NCBI GenBank assembly: GCA_016867395.1
Contig: VGJS01000030.1
Span: 1 to 49,007 of the forward strand
Origin: Candidatus Handelsmanbacteria bacterium
GTDB taxonomy: Bacteria; Latescibacterota; UBA2968; UBA8231
Reading direction: 5' to 3'
Length of the DNA stretch: 49,007 nt
The notes under the pieces were generated by a model that was not told the origin of the DNA, searched no databases, and saw only the letters and a program-made list of their open reading frames with translations. Shown one piece after another: positions 8,512-17,032 of the stretch (the first letter of the stretch is position 1; each line of letters starts with the position of its first letter). Made by a program: the position numbers and the translations under genes.

Positions 8512-9948
8512 GTGAAACCCACCAAGAGCCCCTTGAGCCATCGCCGCTCTGCCCTGTTCCCAACACTTCTGCTGGGCCTCTGCCTGGCCCCCAGCCCCAG
8601 CGCCGGCCAGTCCCGGCTCACCGAGGGCGAGCTGCGGTCCCTCGACCTGTTGAGCCGGGCCTTCCGCCAGGTCTACCACGACGTTGCCCCCACCGTAGTG
8701 CTGGTCAACACCAAGCAGGAACTGGTCCTCCAGCGCGAGCTGCCCCCCTCCCATCCACGGGAGCTGAGCGGCCTGGGCTCGGGGGTGTTGGTCAGCCCCG
8801 ACGGCTATATCCTGAGCAACCACCACGTGGTCGAGAATGCCGACACCATCACCGTCACCCTGCTCGACCGCCGGACCTTTCCCGCCCGGCTCATCGGCTC
8901 CGACCCGCTCATCGACATCGCCCTGCTCAAGATTGAGGCCCAGGGACTGCCCAGCGCCACCCTGGGCCGGTCGGACCAACTGCAGATCGGCGACTGGGTG
9001 CTGGCCATCGGCCATCCCCTCGGCATGGGCTCCACCCTGACCCACGGAATCGTCAGCGCCCTGGACCGGCAGAGCAATATCCTGAAGGAACAGTACAGCA
9101 TCGAGAGTTTCATCCAGACCAACGCGGTGATCAACCAGGGCAATTCGGGCGGCCCGCTGCTCAACCTGCGCGGCGAGGTGGTTGGGATTAACACCGCCAT
9201 CTCCACCCCTACCGGCTACTTCATCGGCTACGGCCTGGCGCTACCCATCGACCTGGCCCGCGAGGTCATGAACGACCTGCTCAGCCAGGGCCGGATCGTA
9301 CGGGGGTTCGTGGGAATCTCCATGACCGACGTCACCCCCGAACTGATCCTCCGCGAGGAACTGGACCTAGACCAGCCCCGGGGGGTGTACGTCAATTCGG
9401 TGTCGGGCCCGGCGCTGCGCGACGGGCTGGTCGCCGGCGACGTGCTCCTGCGGGTGGAAGGACGGGAGGTGGATCACCCCAACCAAGTCCAGACCCTCAT
9501 CTACGCTAAAGACCCCGGCGACACCGTGGCCGTCGAGTTCCTGCGCCGCGGCGAAAGGCTGCGGCTGCCGGTGGTTCTGGGCGAACGCCAGGACGATCAG
9601 CGCCTGGCCCAGGGACAGCGCCGCCTACTCGATCTTGGCCTGGCGGTGCGCGCGTTGGGCGCTGAGGAGGCCGCCCGGCTCGGCTTCACCTTCGAGGTGG
9701 CCGCCCAACTGGGCTTGGGCTCCGGGGAGCGGCCGGTGGTGATCGCCGAGGTGAAGCCCGAGGGGTCGGCCGCCTCCAGAGGGCTCCTGGCCCACGACGT
9801 GATCACCGGGGTGGACAAGCAGCAAGTCTCCTCGCTGGAGGAGTTCCACCGCCTGGTCGCCAAGCTGGAGCCGGGCAAGTCGGCCCTCTTCTGGGTGTGG
9901 CGCCGCGACCACGGCATCGATGTGCGCTCCCTCAAAATCTCCCCTTAA
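8512..9948 (+). CDS. HtrA/DegP-family periplasmic serine protease
   Basis: This 478-residue protein starts with a signal peptide (hydrophobic stretch LFPTLLLGLCLAPSPSAGQ). The S1C protease domain has a catalytic triad readable as His105 (LSNHHVVENAD), Asp135 (DPLIDIALLKI) and Ser212 (NQGNSGGPLLN). Two PDZ domains follow at about residues 290-370 and 395-475, for example PRGVYVNSVSGPALRDGLVA. This is the normal DegP/DegQ layout for protein quality control in the envelope. The start is GTG at 8512, only 8 bases after the activator gene. The tight spacing suggests cotranscription with the two regulators. Confidence 0.94.
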   Translation: MKPTKSPLSHRRSALFPTLLLGLCLAPSPSAGQSRLTEGELRSLDLLSRAFRQVYHDVAPTVVLVNTKQELVLQRELPPSHPRELSGLGSGVLVSPDGYILSNHHVVENADTITVTLLDRRTFPARLIGSDPLIDIALLKIEAQGLPSATLGRSDQLQIGDWVLAIGHPLGMGSTLTHGIVSALDRQSNILKEQYSIESFIQTNAVINQGNSGGPLLNLRGEVVGINTAISTPTGYFIGYGLALPIDLAREVMNDLLSQGRIVRGFVGISMTDVTPELILREELDLDQPRGVYVNSVSGPALRDGLVAGDVLLRVEGREVDHPNQVQTLIYAKDPGDTVAVEFLRRGERLRLPVVLGERQDDQRLAQGQRRLLDLGLAVRALGAEEAARLGFTFEVAAQLGLGSGERPVVIAEVKPEGSAASRGLLAHDVITGVDKQQVSSLEEFHRLVAKLEPGKSALFWVWRRDHGIDVRSLKISP

Positions 9949-9963
9949 GCAGGAACTCCTGCG

Positions 9964-11109
9964 ATGACCGTGGACCTCAACGGCGCTGACGCTCTGCTGC
10001 TGGTGGGCGACAGCGAGCGCCACACCGACCTCTACTACGCTACCCGCTTCCGCGCCCCCGGCGCCTTTATTTTTCTGTGGACGCCCCAGTCCAAGATCGC
10101 GGTGATGAGCGACCTGGAACTGGACCGCGCTAAAGCCCAGGCCCAGGTGGACCAGGTGCTCGCCCACTCGGCCTTGGTCGAGGAATTGCGCCGCCAGGGC
10201 CAGGAACAGCCGGCCCAGCACCAGGTGCTACTGGCGGTGCTGCGCCAACTGGGCCTGCGGCGGCTGCTGGTGCCCGCCGACTTCCCCTTTGGCCTGGCCG
10301 ACCAATTGCGCCAGGGAGGCATCGAACTCCAGGCGGGCCCCGCGCCCCTCTTTCCCCAGCGGCAGATCAAATCGGCCGAGGAGTTGCAGGCCATCCGCCG
10401 CTCCCTGCGGGCCGCCGAGCTGGGCATGGAGGTCGCTGTGGCAGCCCTGCGCCGGTCACAGATCGGCGCGGACCAGGTGCTCTACACCGAAGGGCAGGTG
10501 CTTACCGCCCAACGCCTGCGGCAGCTCATCCACCATCACCTGCTTGACGAGGAATGCAGCGCCCAGCGCACCATCGTCGCCTGCGGCGAGCAGGGCTGCG
10601 ACCCGCACCAGGAGGGCAGCGGACCGCTGCGAGCCGGCCAGACCCTCATCCTCGACATCTTTCCCCAGTCGGCGACCAGTGGCTACTTCGGGGATATCAC
10701 CCGCACCGTGGTCAAAGGCCGGGCACCCGCGCTGGTGCAGCGCCTGTACGAGACCGTGCGCCAGGGCCAGCAGTTGGCCATCGGCCAGATTTGCGCCGGC
10801 GCCGAGGGGGGGGCCATCCATAAGGCGGTGCAGGACTACTTCACCGCCCAGGGCTACACCACCGGCGAAGAGGACGGCCAGCTCCAGGGTTTCTTCCACA
10901 GCACCGGACACGGGCTCGGGTTGGACATCCACGAATCCCCCCGCATCGGCCCGCGCGCCCCAGCGCTCCAGGCCGGCCAGGTGGTGACCGTGGAACCCGG
11001 CCTCTACTACCGGAGGCTGGGCGCGGTGCGCCTGGAGGACGTGGTGCTGGTGGGCGAGGGAGGCTGCCAACTGCTGACCAGCTATCCCAAGTTCTTAGAG
11101 ATCCCCTAG
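9964..11109 (+). CDS. M24-family metallopeptidase (Xaa-Pro aminopeptidase-like)
   Basis: This 381-residue protein has a creatinase N-domain (~1-150, ending before RQIKSAEELQAIRRSLRAAE) and a pita-bread catalytic domain. Candidate metal ligands occur in order: Asp in LILDIFPQ, Asp in YFGDITRTVV, His in STGHGLGLDIHESPRIG, Glu in TVEPGLYY and Glu in RLEDVVLV. All five needed for a dinuclear site are present. Such enzymes release N-terminal residues before proline. It lies 15 bp downstream of the HtrA gene, so the pair may process envelope or turnover peptides. No signal peptide is seen, so it is probably cytoplasmic. Confidence 0.92.
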   Translation: MTVDLNGADALLLVGDSERHTDLYYATRFRAPGAFIFLWTPQSKIAVMSDLELDRAKAQAQVDQVLAHSALVEELRRQGQEQPAQHQVLLAVLRQLGLRRLLVPADFPFGLADQLRQGGIELQAGPAPLFPQRQIKSAEELQAIRRSLRAAELGMEVAVAALRRSQIGADQVLYTEGQVLTAQRLRQLIHHHLLDEECSAQRTIVACGEQGCDPHQEGSGPLRAGQTLILDIFPQSATSGYFGDITRTVVKGRAPALVQRLYETVRQGQQLAIGQICAGAEGGAIHKAVQDYFTAQGYTTGEEDGQLQGFFHSTGHGLGLDIHESPRIGPRAPALQAGQVVTVEPGLYYRRLGAVRLEDVVLVGEGGCQLLTSYPKFLEIP

Positions 11110-11112
11110 TTT

Positions 11113-12276
11113 TTGACCTCTCCCATCACCCTCGACGCCCTCCGTTTCCTCCGCAGCCCGCAAGGCGCCGAGTTGCTGGCAGAGGCCGCGACTTTCGGCG
11201 GTGACGAACTGCGGGCTAATCAGCGCCTGCGCGCCCGCTTTCCCGCCCAACTGTGCCGCGCTGCCCTGGCCCTGGTGCAGTTGCGCCAGGCGGGGCGCGA
11301 GAAGTTCGCGTTGGCCAAGCGGATGTACTTCGACCGCGAGGGTTTGGAGATGGCCTCGCGCGAGGAAATCAGCGCGTATCGGACCGCCCGTTTCCAACCG
11401 GGGCAGCTTGTGGCCGACTTGGGGTGCGGCATCGGCGGGGATCTGCTGGGCCTGGCCGCCCGTTGCCGGGTGCAGGGTGTCGAACTGGACCGGGTGCGGC
11501 TGGAGATGGCCCGCCTCAACCTTGAGGCTGCCGGCCTCAAGGCCGCCCTCGTCCAGGCCGACCTGTGCCGTTTTCCGCTCCGGGCCGATGGTGTCTTCCT
11601 TGACCCGGCCCGCCGCCACGAGGGCCAGCGGGTGCGCCGCGTCCAGGACTACGCGCCCCCCCTCTCCTTTGTCCAAGAACTCTGCCGCGCCACTCCGGCG
11701 GTGATGGTCAAGGTGGCCCCGTGCATCGACGAGGCTGAACTGCCCGGCGACTGTGAGGTGGAGTTCATCTCCGCCGGCCATCAGTGCCGCGAGGCGGTGC
11801 TCTATTTCGGGTCTCTGGCCGGGGTCCGGCGGCGGGCCACCGTGCTGCCGGGCCCTCACAGTCTGTTCGCCGCCCCTGGCCCCACTGTGCCCGTCGCCCC
11901 GCCCGGCCCCTTTGTCTACGATCCCGATCCGGCCCTGGTGCGGGCCCATCTGCTCGACGAGTTGGCGCGAAAACTCGACGCCTGGAAACTGGACCCGCAG
12001 ATCGCCTACCTCAGCGGCGCCGCGCCAATCCTCTCTCCCCTGGCGCGGGTCTATCGCCTCTGGCACTGCCTTCCTTTCAGTCTCAAGGGGCTGCGCCGCT
12101 TCCTCCTCCAGCAGGGCCTTTTTCCCGCGGAGATCAAGAAAAGGCGTTTCCCCATCGAACCCCAGGAACTGCGCCAGCTACTCGGCCTTCCTAAGGAGGG
12201 ACAAGCAGTCACCCTGATCCTGACCCGGCTGGCCGACCGGCCTTTTGTGCTCATTTGCGCTCCGGCCGGGAAATAG
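11113..12276 (+). CDS. Class I SAM-dependent methyltransferase with THUMP-like domain
   Basis: This 387-residue protein has a Rossmann methyltransferase core with motif I VADLGCGIGGDLLGLAARC, an acidic SAM-ribose residue in GVELDRVRLEMARLN and a motif IV-like FLDPARRHEG. The C-terminal part (~300-387: PLARVYRLWHCLPFSLKGLRR and FFPAEIKKRRFPIEP, with the first F read as L-F) resembles the THUMP-like domain seen in uncharacterised methyltransferases of several phyla. The fold suggests RNA modification, but the substrate is unknown. The start is a TTG at 11113, immediately after the preceding stop. An upstream N-terminal helical region (~1-75) is typical of the family. Confidence 0.8.
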   Translation: MTSPITLDALRFLRSPQGAELLAEAATFGGDELRANQRLRARFPAQLCRAALALVQLRQAGREKFALAKRMYFDREGLEMASREEISAYRTARFQPGQLVADLGCGIGGDLLGLAARCRVQGVELDRVRLEMARLNLEAAGLKAALVQADLCRFPLRADGVFLDPARRHEGQRVRRVQDYAPPLSFVQELCRATPAVMVKVAPCIDEAELPGDCEVEFISAGHQCREAVLYFGSLAGVRRRATVLPGPHSLFAAPGPTVPVAPPGPFVYDPDPALVRAHLLDELARKLDAWKLDPQIAYLSGAAPILSPLARVYRLWHCLPFSLKGLRRFLLQQGLFPAEIKKRRFPIEPQELRQLLGLPKEGQAVTLILTRLADRPFVLICAPAGK

Positions 12277-12509
12277 GCAGATTTTAACGCCTCGTGGACT
12301 GAGATGCTGTTGTCCCGCCGGCCCTGCACCTGCACCGCTGGGCCTCACGCGCCACAGAGCAGGGCATCTGTTTTAGTACCACGGTAACAATTGGAAAACC
12401 GTCTCTGCTTTTGCGGCCCGGTTGCGCGTTATCGCCTTCGGGGTTGCGCGGCGGCACAGTTATTGAGGAAGGAATTCCCTGGATTTCTTTGGCACAGGAG
12501 ACCGGCACC
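12277..12509. other. Leader region upstream of the ccm operon
   Basis: This 233-bp gene-free stretch precedes ccmE. It contains an imperfect inverted repeat (ACGGT ... ACCGT) around 12393-12415 and a directly repeated GGTTGCGCG just downstream. I see no clear sigma-70 promoter. The operon's promoter and any Crp/Fnr operator would be expected here, but nothing is firm enough to call. Confidence 0.4.
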
Positions 12510-12956
12510 GTGAAAAAATACCAGTTCGTCTTTGGCTCCCTTGTGATCGCCGCCGGTCTAATCTACCTCTTTGCCAGCGGGGTGCAGCAATCGGCCGCCA
12601 TGCATCTGACCCTCCCAACCTTAATGGAGCAGTTGGGCCACAGGGACTTCCAGGGCAAGCGCCTGCAATTGGGCGGCGGCACGGTGGTGGCCGGATCGAT
12701 CAAATGGGATGAGTACAACCATCGCCCGGATTTTACCATCACCGATGGCGAACACCAGCTAGCGGTTCGCTATACGGGCAATACGGTGCTACCCGACACG
12801 TTTAAGGACAAGGCCATCGTCGTGCTCGAAGGCCACTACAAGGCCGACCAGCAACTCTTCGACGCCCAGGTGGTTTTCGCTAAATGTCCCTCTAAATACG
12901 AGGGCCAAAGCTACGATGACCACATAAAGACCCTCAACGAGAAACAACCCCTCTGA
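12510..12956 (+). CDS. ccmE: Cytochrome c maturation haem chaperone CcmE (cysteine type)
   Basis: This 148-residue membrane-anchored periplasmic protein covalently holds haem before it is passed to apocytochrome. The N-terminal anchor is FVFGSLVIAAGLIYLFASG, and an OB-fold domain follows (GGGTVVAGSIKWD, then FTITDGEHQLAVRYTGNTVL with the PDTF loop). The haem-ligation motif is CPSKY, with Cys126 and Tyr130. Most bacterial CcmE proteins have HxxxY here; the CxxxY form is known from archaea and Desulfovibrio. The start is GTG at 12510, with CAGGAG about 10 bases upstream; the frame is open further upstream but lacks similarity. It opens the ccm operon. Confidence 0.93.
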   Translation: MKKYQFVFGSLVIAAGLIYLFASGVQQSAAMHLTLPTLMEQLGHRDFQGKRLQLGGGTVVAGSIKWDEYNHRPDFTITDGEHQLAVRYTGNTVLPDTFKDKAIVVLEGHYKADQQLFDAQVVFAKCPSKYEGQSYDDHIKTLNEKQPL

Positions 12957-12967
12957 GGGTGCAACTC

Positions 12968-14983
12968 ATGATCGAAATCGGCTACTTCTCTCTTTGCCTG
13001 GCCTTGGTGGCCGCCGGCTGCGCCATCGGTTTCTCTGCCGCCGGTGCCCACCGCCAGCACCTGCCCCTGATCCGCAGCGGCGAACACGCCGCCCTGGCCT
13101 ACGCCGGACTGCTGACCATCTCGGTAATGGTCCTATGGCACGCCCTCTTTACGCACAACTTCGAGGTCCAGTTCGTCGCCGAGAACAGCAACCGCGACAT
13201 GCCCACTCTTTATGTGATATCGGCCCTGTGGGGAGGGCAAAACGGCTCCCTGCTCTTCTGGGGCTGGATCCTCTCGCTCTTCACCGCTGCAACTGTTCTC
13301 TTCAACCGCCACCGCTACCGGGCGCTGATGCCCTATGTGGTGGGTACGCTGGCCATCACCGGCTTCTTCTTTGTGCTGCTCAACCTTTTCGCCGCCGATC
13401 CCTTCAAGAAAATGCCCTTTGTGCCCGCCGACGGCCGGGGGCTCAACCCGCTCTTGCAGCACCCACTGATGGCTATCCATCCCCCCCTGCTCTACCTGGG
13501 CATGGTGGGCATGAGTGTGCCCTTTGCCTTTGGCATCGCCGCGCTGATCAGCCGCCAGTTGGATAGCGCTTGGCTCTTGGCGGCCCGGCGCTGGATGCTG
13601 ATCCCCTGGACCTTCCTGGGCGCCGGCCTGGTCCTGGGGGGCAAATGGGCCTATGTCGAGCTGGGGTGGGGCGGTTATTGGGGTTGGGACCCGGTCGAGA
13701 ATTCCTCACTAGTCCCCTGGCTGGCCGGCACGGCCTTTCTCCACTCCATCATGATCCAGGAACGGCGGGGCATGCTCAAGGTGTGGAACATGGTGCTGGT
13801 TGTCCTCACCTACTGCCTGTGCATCTTCGGCACCTTCCTCACCCGCAGCGGGATCGTCTCCTCGGTGCACGCCTTTGCCCAGTCCAACGTCGGTCCCTTC
13901 TTCGTGGTCTTCCTGGGGCTAGCCATCCTGGGCTCCGCCCTGCTGCTGCTCAGTCGGCTCCCCGAACTGCGGGCCGAATCGCGGCTGGAGTCCTTCATCT
14001 CGCGCGAGACTGCATTCTTGTTGAACAACTGGATTCTGCTGGGCATGCTCTTCGCCGTAATGTGGGGCACCCTCTTCCCCGTGATCTCCGAGGCCCTCAC
14101 CGACGAGAAGATCACCGTGGGGCCGCCCTTCTTCAACCAGGTCAACGTGCCCATCGGCCTGGTGTTGCTCCTGCTCACGGGCGCCGGGCCGCTCTTCGCC
14201 TGGCGGCGCACCTCCACCGAGAGTCTCCGGCGCAACTTCGCCGTGCCCGTGGGGGCGGCCCTGCCAGCCGCCGCACTCCTGCTGATCGCCGGGGTGCGCG
14301 ATATCTATGCCCTGATCTCCCTGAGTCTATGCGTCTTTGTCGTCGCCTCCATCGCTCTTGAATTTCACCGCGGCGCCGGGGCGCGGCAGCACAGCACCGG
14401 CGAGCCCTACGGCCAGGCCCTGGTCCGCCTGCTGAGCAAGAGCCGTCGCCGCTACGGCGGCTACCTGGTGCATCTGTCCATGGTGATGCTCTTCATCGGC
14501 TTCACCGGCCAGGCATTCACCACCGACAAGGAGTTTGTCCTCCACCGGGGCGAGACTGCCCACGTTGCCGGTTATACCCTCCAGTACTGGGATCTGGTCC
14601 AGACCCAGGACGCCAACATGTCGGTGGTCGCCGCCAGCCTCGAGCTTTCGCGCCTGGGGGAGTTCCTCGGCACCCTGCTGCCCTCCCGCAACTTCTACCA
14701 GACCCACGAGCAGGCCACCACCGAGGTATCCATCTACTCCAGCCTCCGCGAGGACTTCTACCTAATCCTGGTAGGCATCTCCGATGACGGCAGCGCCAAG
14801 TTCCAGGCCTACGTCAATCCGCTGGTCACTTGGGTGTGGGGCGGGGGCCTGCTCTTTGTGCTGGCCTCGCTGTGGGCCATGTGGCCCACAGCCCGCGAAA
14901 GGCGGCTGGCGGCCCTGGAACGCGCCTCGGTGCGGCAGGCCGACTTCCTCTTTGGCCCGGGAACAGCCCCCACCCATGCTTGA
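12968..14983 (+). CDS. ccmF: Haem lyase subunit CcmF
   Basis: This protein of about 671 residues has many membrane spans and joins haem to apocytochrome c in the periplasm. The WWD signature is clear: ELGWGGYWGWDPVENSSLVP. Conserved histidine contexts (HPLMAIHPPLLYLG and LTRSGIVSSVHAFAQS) fit the haem-handling residues of CcmF. A large C-terminal periplasmic part follows TTDKEFVLHRGETAHVAGYT. ATG 12968 is preferred over GTG 12959 because the GAGGG just after the ccmE stop then has proper spacing. The end overlaps ccmH by 8 bases. Confidence 0.96.
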   Translation: MIEIGYFSLCLALVAAGCAIGFSAAGAHRQHLPLIRSGEHAALAYAGLLTISVMVLWHALFTHNFEVQFVAENSNRDMPTLYVISALWGGQNGSLLFWGWILSLFTAATVLFNRHRYRALMPYVVGTLAITGFFFVLLNLFAADPFKKMPFVPADGRGLNPLLQHPLMAIHPPLLYLGMVGMSVPFAFGIAALISRQLDSAWLLAARRWMLIPWTFLGAGLVLGGKWAYVELGWGGYWGWDPVENSSLVPWLAGTAFLHSIMIQERRGMLKVWNMVLVVLTYCLCIFGTFLTRSGIVSSVHAFAQSNVGPFFVVFLGLAILGSALLLLSRLPELRAESRLESFISRETAFLLNNWILLGMLFAVMWGTLFPVISEALTDEKITVGPPFFNQVNVPIGLVLLLLTGAGPLFAWRRTSTESLRRNFAVPVGAALPAAALLLIAGVRDIYALISLSLCVFVVASIALEFHRGAGARQHSTGEPYGQALVRLLSKSRRRYGGYLVHLSMVMLFIGFTGQAFTTDKEFVLHRGETAHVAGYTLQYWDLVQTQDANMSVVAASLELSRLGEFLGTLLPSRNFYQTHEQATTEVSIYSSLREDFYLILVGISDDGSAKFQAYVNPLVTWVWGGGLLFVLASLWAMWPTARERRLAALERASVRQADFLFGPGTAPTHA

Positions 14984-15470
14984 GGCCGCCCGATCTTTGA
15001 GCGCCGCGGCGCTGGTGTGCTGCCTGGTGGTGGCCGGGCTGGGACCCGTACCTTCGGCCGGCGCCGCCACCCCCGAGGAGATTAAGGTGGTGGCCAAGGA
15101 CTTGGTCTGTCTGTGCAGCTCGTGCAACCGCGAGTCCCTAGCCACCTGCACCTGCACCGAATTCGCCGTCCCCGAGCGCGAAACCATTGGCGCCGCTTTG
15201 GACGCGGGCAAGACCGGGGAGGAGATCATAGCCGACTATGTCTCGCGCTACGGCCAGATGGTGCTGGCCTCGCCCCCGCCGGAAGGGTACAAGCTGCTAG
15301 CCTGGATCGCTCCCATCACCGCGCTGATCCTGGGGGTCGCCCTGGTGCGGGCGGTGTTGCTCAAGTGGCGGCGGGACCACCCCCAACCGCAACCCGTGCC
15401 CGCTGCCACCGGCTCTCCTGAGTACAACCAGCGCCTCCAGCAGGAACTGAGAGACTTCGACGCCGAGTGA
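14976..15470 (+). CDS. ccmH: Cytochrome c maturation thiol oxidoreductase CcmH
   Basis: This 164-residue protein has a signal sequence (about 1-30, ending AGAATPEE), then a CcmH/CycL domain reading VAKDLVCLCSSCNRESLATC with a following CTCTEF. It also has AALDAGKTGEEIIADYVSRY and a C-terminal membrane helix (AWIAPITALILGVALVRAVL). Classical CcmH has an LRCxxCQ motif that reduces the apocytochrome CxxCH thiols; here the CSSC pair fills that role and two extra Cys follow. The ATG at 14976 lies inside the end of ccmF. It works with CcmF and CcmI. Confidence 0.9.
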   Translation: MLEAARSLSAAALVCCLVVAGLGPVPSAGAATPEEIKVVAKDLVCLCSSCNRESLATCTCTEFAVPERETIGAALDAGKTGEEIIADYVSRYGQMVLASPPPEGYKLLAWIAPITALILGVALVRAVLLKWRRDHPQPQPVPAATGSPEYNQRLQQELRDFDAE

Positions 15471-15473
15471 GCT

Positions 15474-15914
15474 ATGGAACTGCTCGTCCCCATCATCTGC
15501 CTCCTGCTGCTGGTCGGCCTGGTCTTCTACGTCGGCTACCCCCTGTTAAGCGCGGCCGCTCCCCACCGGCTGCGGGAAGGCGAGCACCAGCGCCTGATCG
15601 AGCGCCGGGAGCAACTGCTGGCATCCATCAAGGAGATTGAGTTCGACCAGGCCATGGGCAAGCTGCCCGAGGGCGAGTACCAGCGGTTCCGCCAGCAGTT
15701 CGAGGCCGAGGCCATGAAGGTTCTGCAGCAGTTGGATCAGTTCGGGGGGGCGTCCCGCCAGGGCAGGGGTTTGGCCGAGCGCGTCGAAAAAGACCTCCGG
15801 GCCCTGCGCCGCAAGGACCAGACCCATTGTCCCTCCTGCGGCGCCCAGCGGCAGCCGGCTGACTGCTTCTGTTCCCGCTGCGGCGCGCGCTTCGCCAAAG
15901 CCGCGACGGCGTGA
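15474..15914 (+). CDS. CcmI-like membrane protein with C-terminal zinc ribbon
   Basis: This 146-residue protein has one N-terminal membrane helix (LLVPIICLLLLVGLVFYVGY) and a charged coiled-coil-prone region (REGEHQRLIERREQLLASIK, on to about residue 110). It ends in a double-Cys zinc ribbon, HCPSCGAQRQPADCFCSRCG. The position after ccmH and the N-terminal topology match the membrane part of CcmI, which ferries apocytochrome to the haem lyase. It lacks the TPR half of CcmI and has a zinc ribbon instead. The name is therefore tentative. It overlaps the next gene by 4 bases. Confidence 0.65.
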   Translation: MELLVPIICLLLLVGLVFYVGYPLLSAAAPHRLREGEHQRLIERREQLLASIKEIEFDQAMGKLPEGEYQRFRQQFEAEAMKVLQQLDQFGGASRQGRGLAERVEKDLRALRRKDQTHCPSCGAQRQPADCFCSRCGARFAKAATA

Positions 15915-17032
15915 AACACCTTCTGCTGATCCTGCTGGCCCTGTCGCTGCTGGCCCCTGCCTTGTGCGCCGACACCGTGCAAGGGTACGTGGTCAATCCC
16001 GCCACCGGCGCCCGGGTGCCCGGCGTCGGGGTTGCCTTTCTCCTGTCCCAGGGCGGCCAGCTCAGCGAGGTGTTGCGCAAGGACACCGACGCCGAAGGCC
16101 GCTTCTCCTTTGCTGGGCCCTTCATCACCACCGATCTCATCTTTGTCCTGGTAGCCCACTACCAGGGATTGCCCTTCCCTTCCTCGGAGTTGCGGGTAGG
16201 GGATACACGGGAGGTCATCCTCGAGGTATTTGACGCCGGGGGTTCGGCTGACCAGATCTCGATCAGCGCCATCCAGGTCTTTCTGGTCTTGGGTGAAAAC
16301 GGGATGGAGGTGACCCAGATGGCCCAGGTCGAGAACCGGGGGGACCAGGCGTACGCCGGCAGCGGACAAGGCGAACTGCGGCAGGTGACGGAGTTCTCGC
16401 TGCCTTCCGGCGCCTTCAGCCTCCAGAGTTTCTCGGGCGACCTGATCCAGCCCAGCGAGACCTTGGCCTTTGACAGCCAGCCCCTGCCTCCGGGCAGCAC
16501 CCAGATCGCCTTCTCCTTTCAGGTGGACCCGGCCCAGCTCGATGGGGAGTACCTCCACCGCGTGGTGTACCCTACCGCCGCACTGGAGGTTTTTGTCTTT
16601 CCCGCCACCCTAGCCCCCGAGCCTCCCTTCGCAGACCTGGGCGAGATTCCCATCCAGGGCAAGAACTACCGCCGGATGCGGGCCGAGAATCTATCCGCCG
16701 GCCGGGACCTCCGCATTCCAGTGCCCACCCCGCGGGCCCTGGGCTGGGTGCTCAAGTGGGTGGCCCTGGGAATAGGCGGTCTGGCCGCTGTTTTTGGCCC
16801 CCTGGTGGTGGTCCGCCAGGCCCCTACCTGCCCAAAGTCCACGACCGCGGCGCTGCTTTCGCGCGAAACCCTCCAAGCCCAGCGCCAGGCCCTGCTGCAA
16901 CAGCTCGCGCAGCTGGACGACACCTACCAGGACCGGCCCGGCGATCCTCGGTACCGCGCCCAGCGGGCCCGCCTCTTCGACCAGACCCTGGCCCTCTACC
17001 GCCTCCTGGATGCCCGGGATGAATCCCGATGA
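15911..17032 (+). CDS. Membrane-anchored secreted protein of the ccm operon, function unknown
   Basis: This 373-residue protein has a signal peptide (MKHLLLILLALSLLAPALCA). A carboxypeptidase-regulatory-like beta domain follows (TVQGYVVNPATGARVPGVGV, then DTDAEGRFSFAG), and a second beta-rich region spans about residues 110-240. A single membrane helix lies near 275-300 (GWVLKWVALGIGGLAAVFGP), and a short C-terminal helical tail begins SRETLQAQRQALLQQLAQLD. Most of the protein should be periplasmic with the tail in the cytoplasm. It lies between the CcmI-like gene and ccmA, overlapping both neighbours, so it is translated with the operon. I do not recognise a named family; a role in apocytochrome handling is only inferred from position. 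The start is GTG. Confidence 0.85.
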   Translation: MKHLLLILLALSLLAPALCADTVQGYVVNPATGARVPGVGVAFLLSQGGQLSEVLRKDTDAEGRFSFAGPFITTDLIFVLVAHYQGLPFPSSELRVGDTREVILEVFDAGGSADQISISAIQVFLVLGENGMEVTQMAQVENRGDQAYAGSGQGELRQVTEFSLPSGAFSLQSFSGDLIQPSETLAFDSQPLPPGSTQIAFSFQVDPAQLDGEYLHRVVYPTAALEVFVFPATLAPEPPFADLGEIPIQGKNYRRMRAENLSAGRDLRIPVPTPRALGWVLKWVALGIGGLAAVFGPLVVVRQAPTCPKSTTAALLSRETLQAQRQALLQQLAQLDDTYQDRPGDPRYRAQRARLFDQTLALYRLLDARDESR

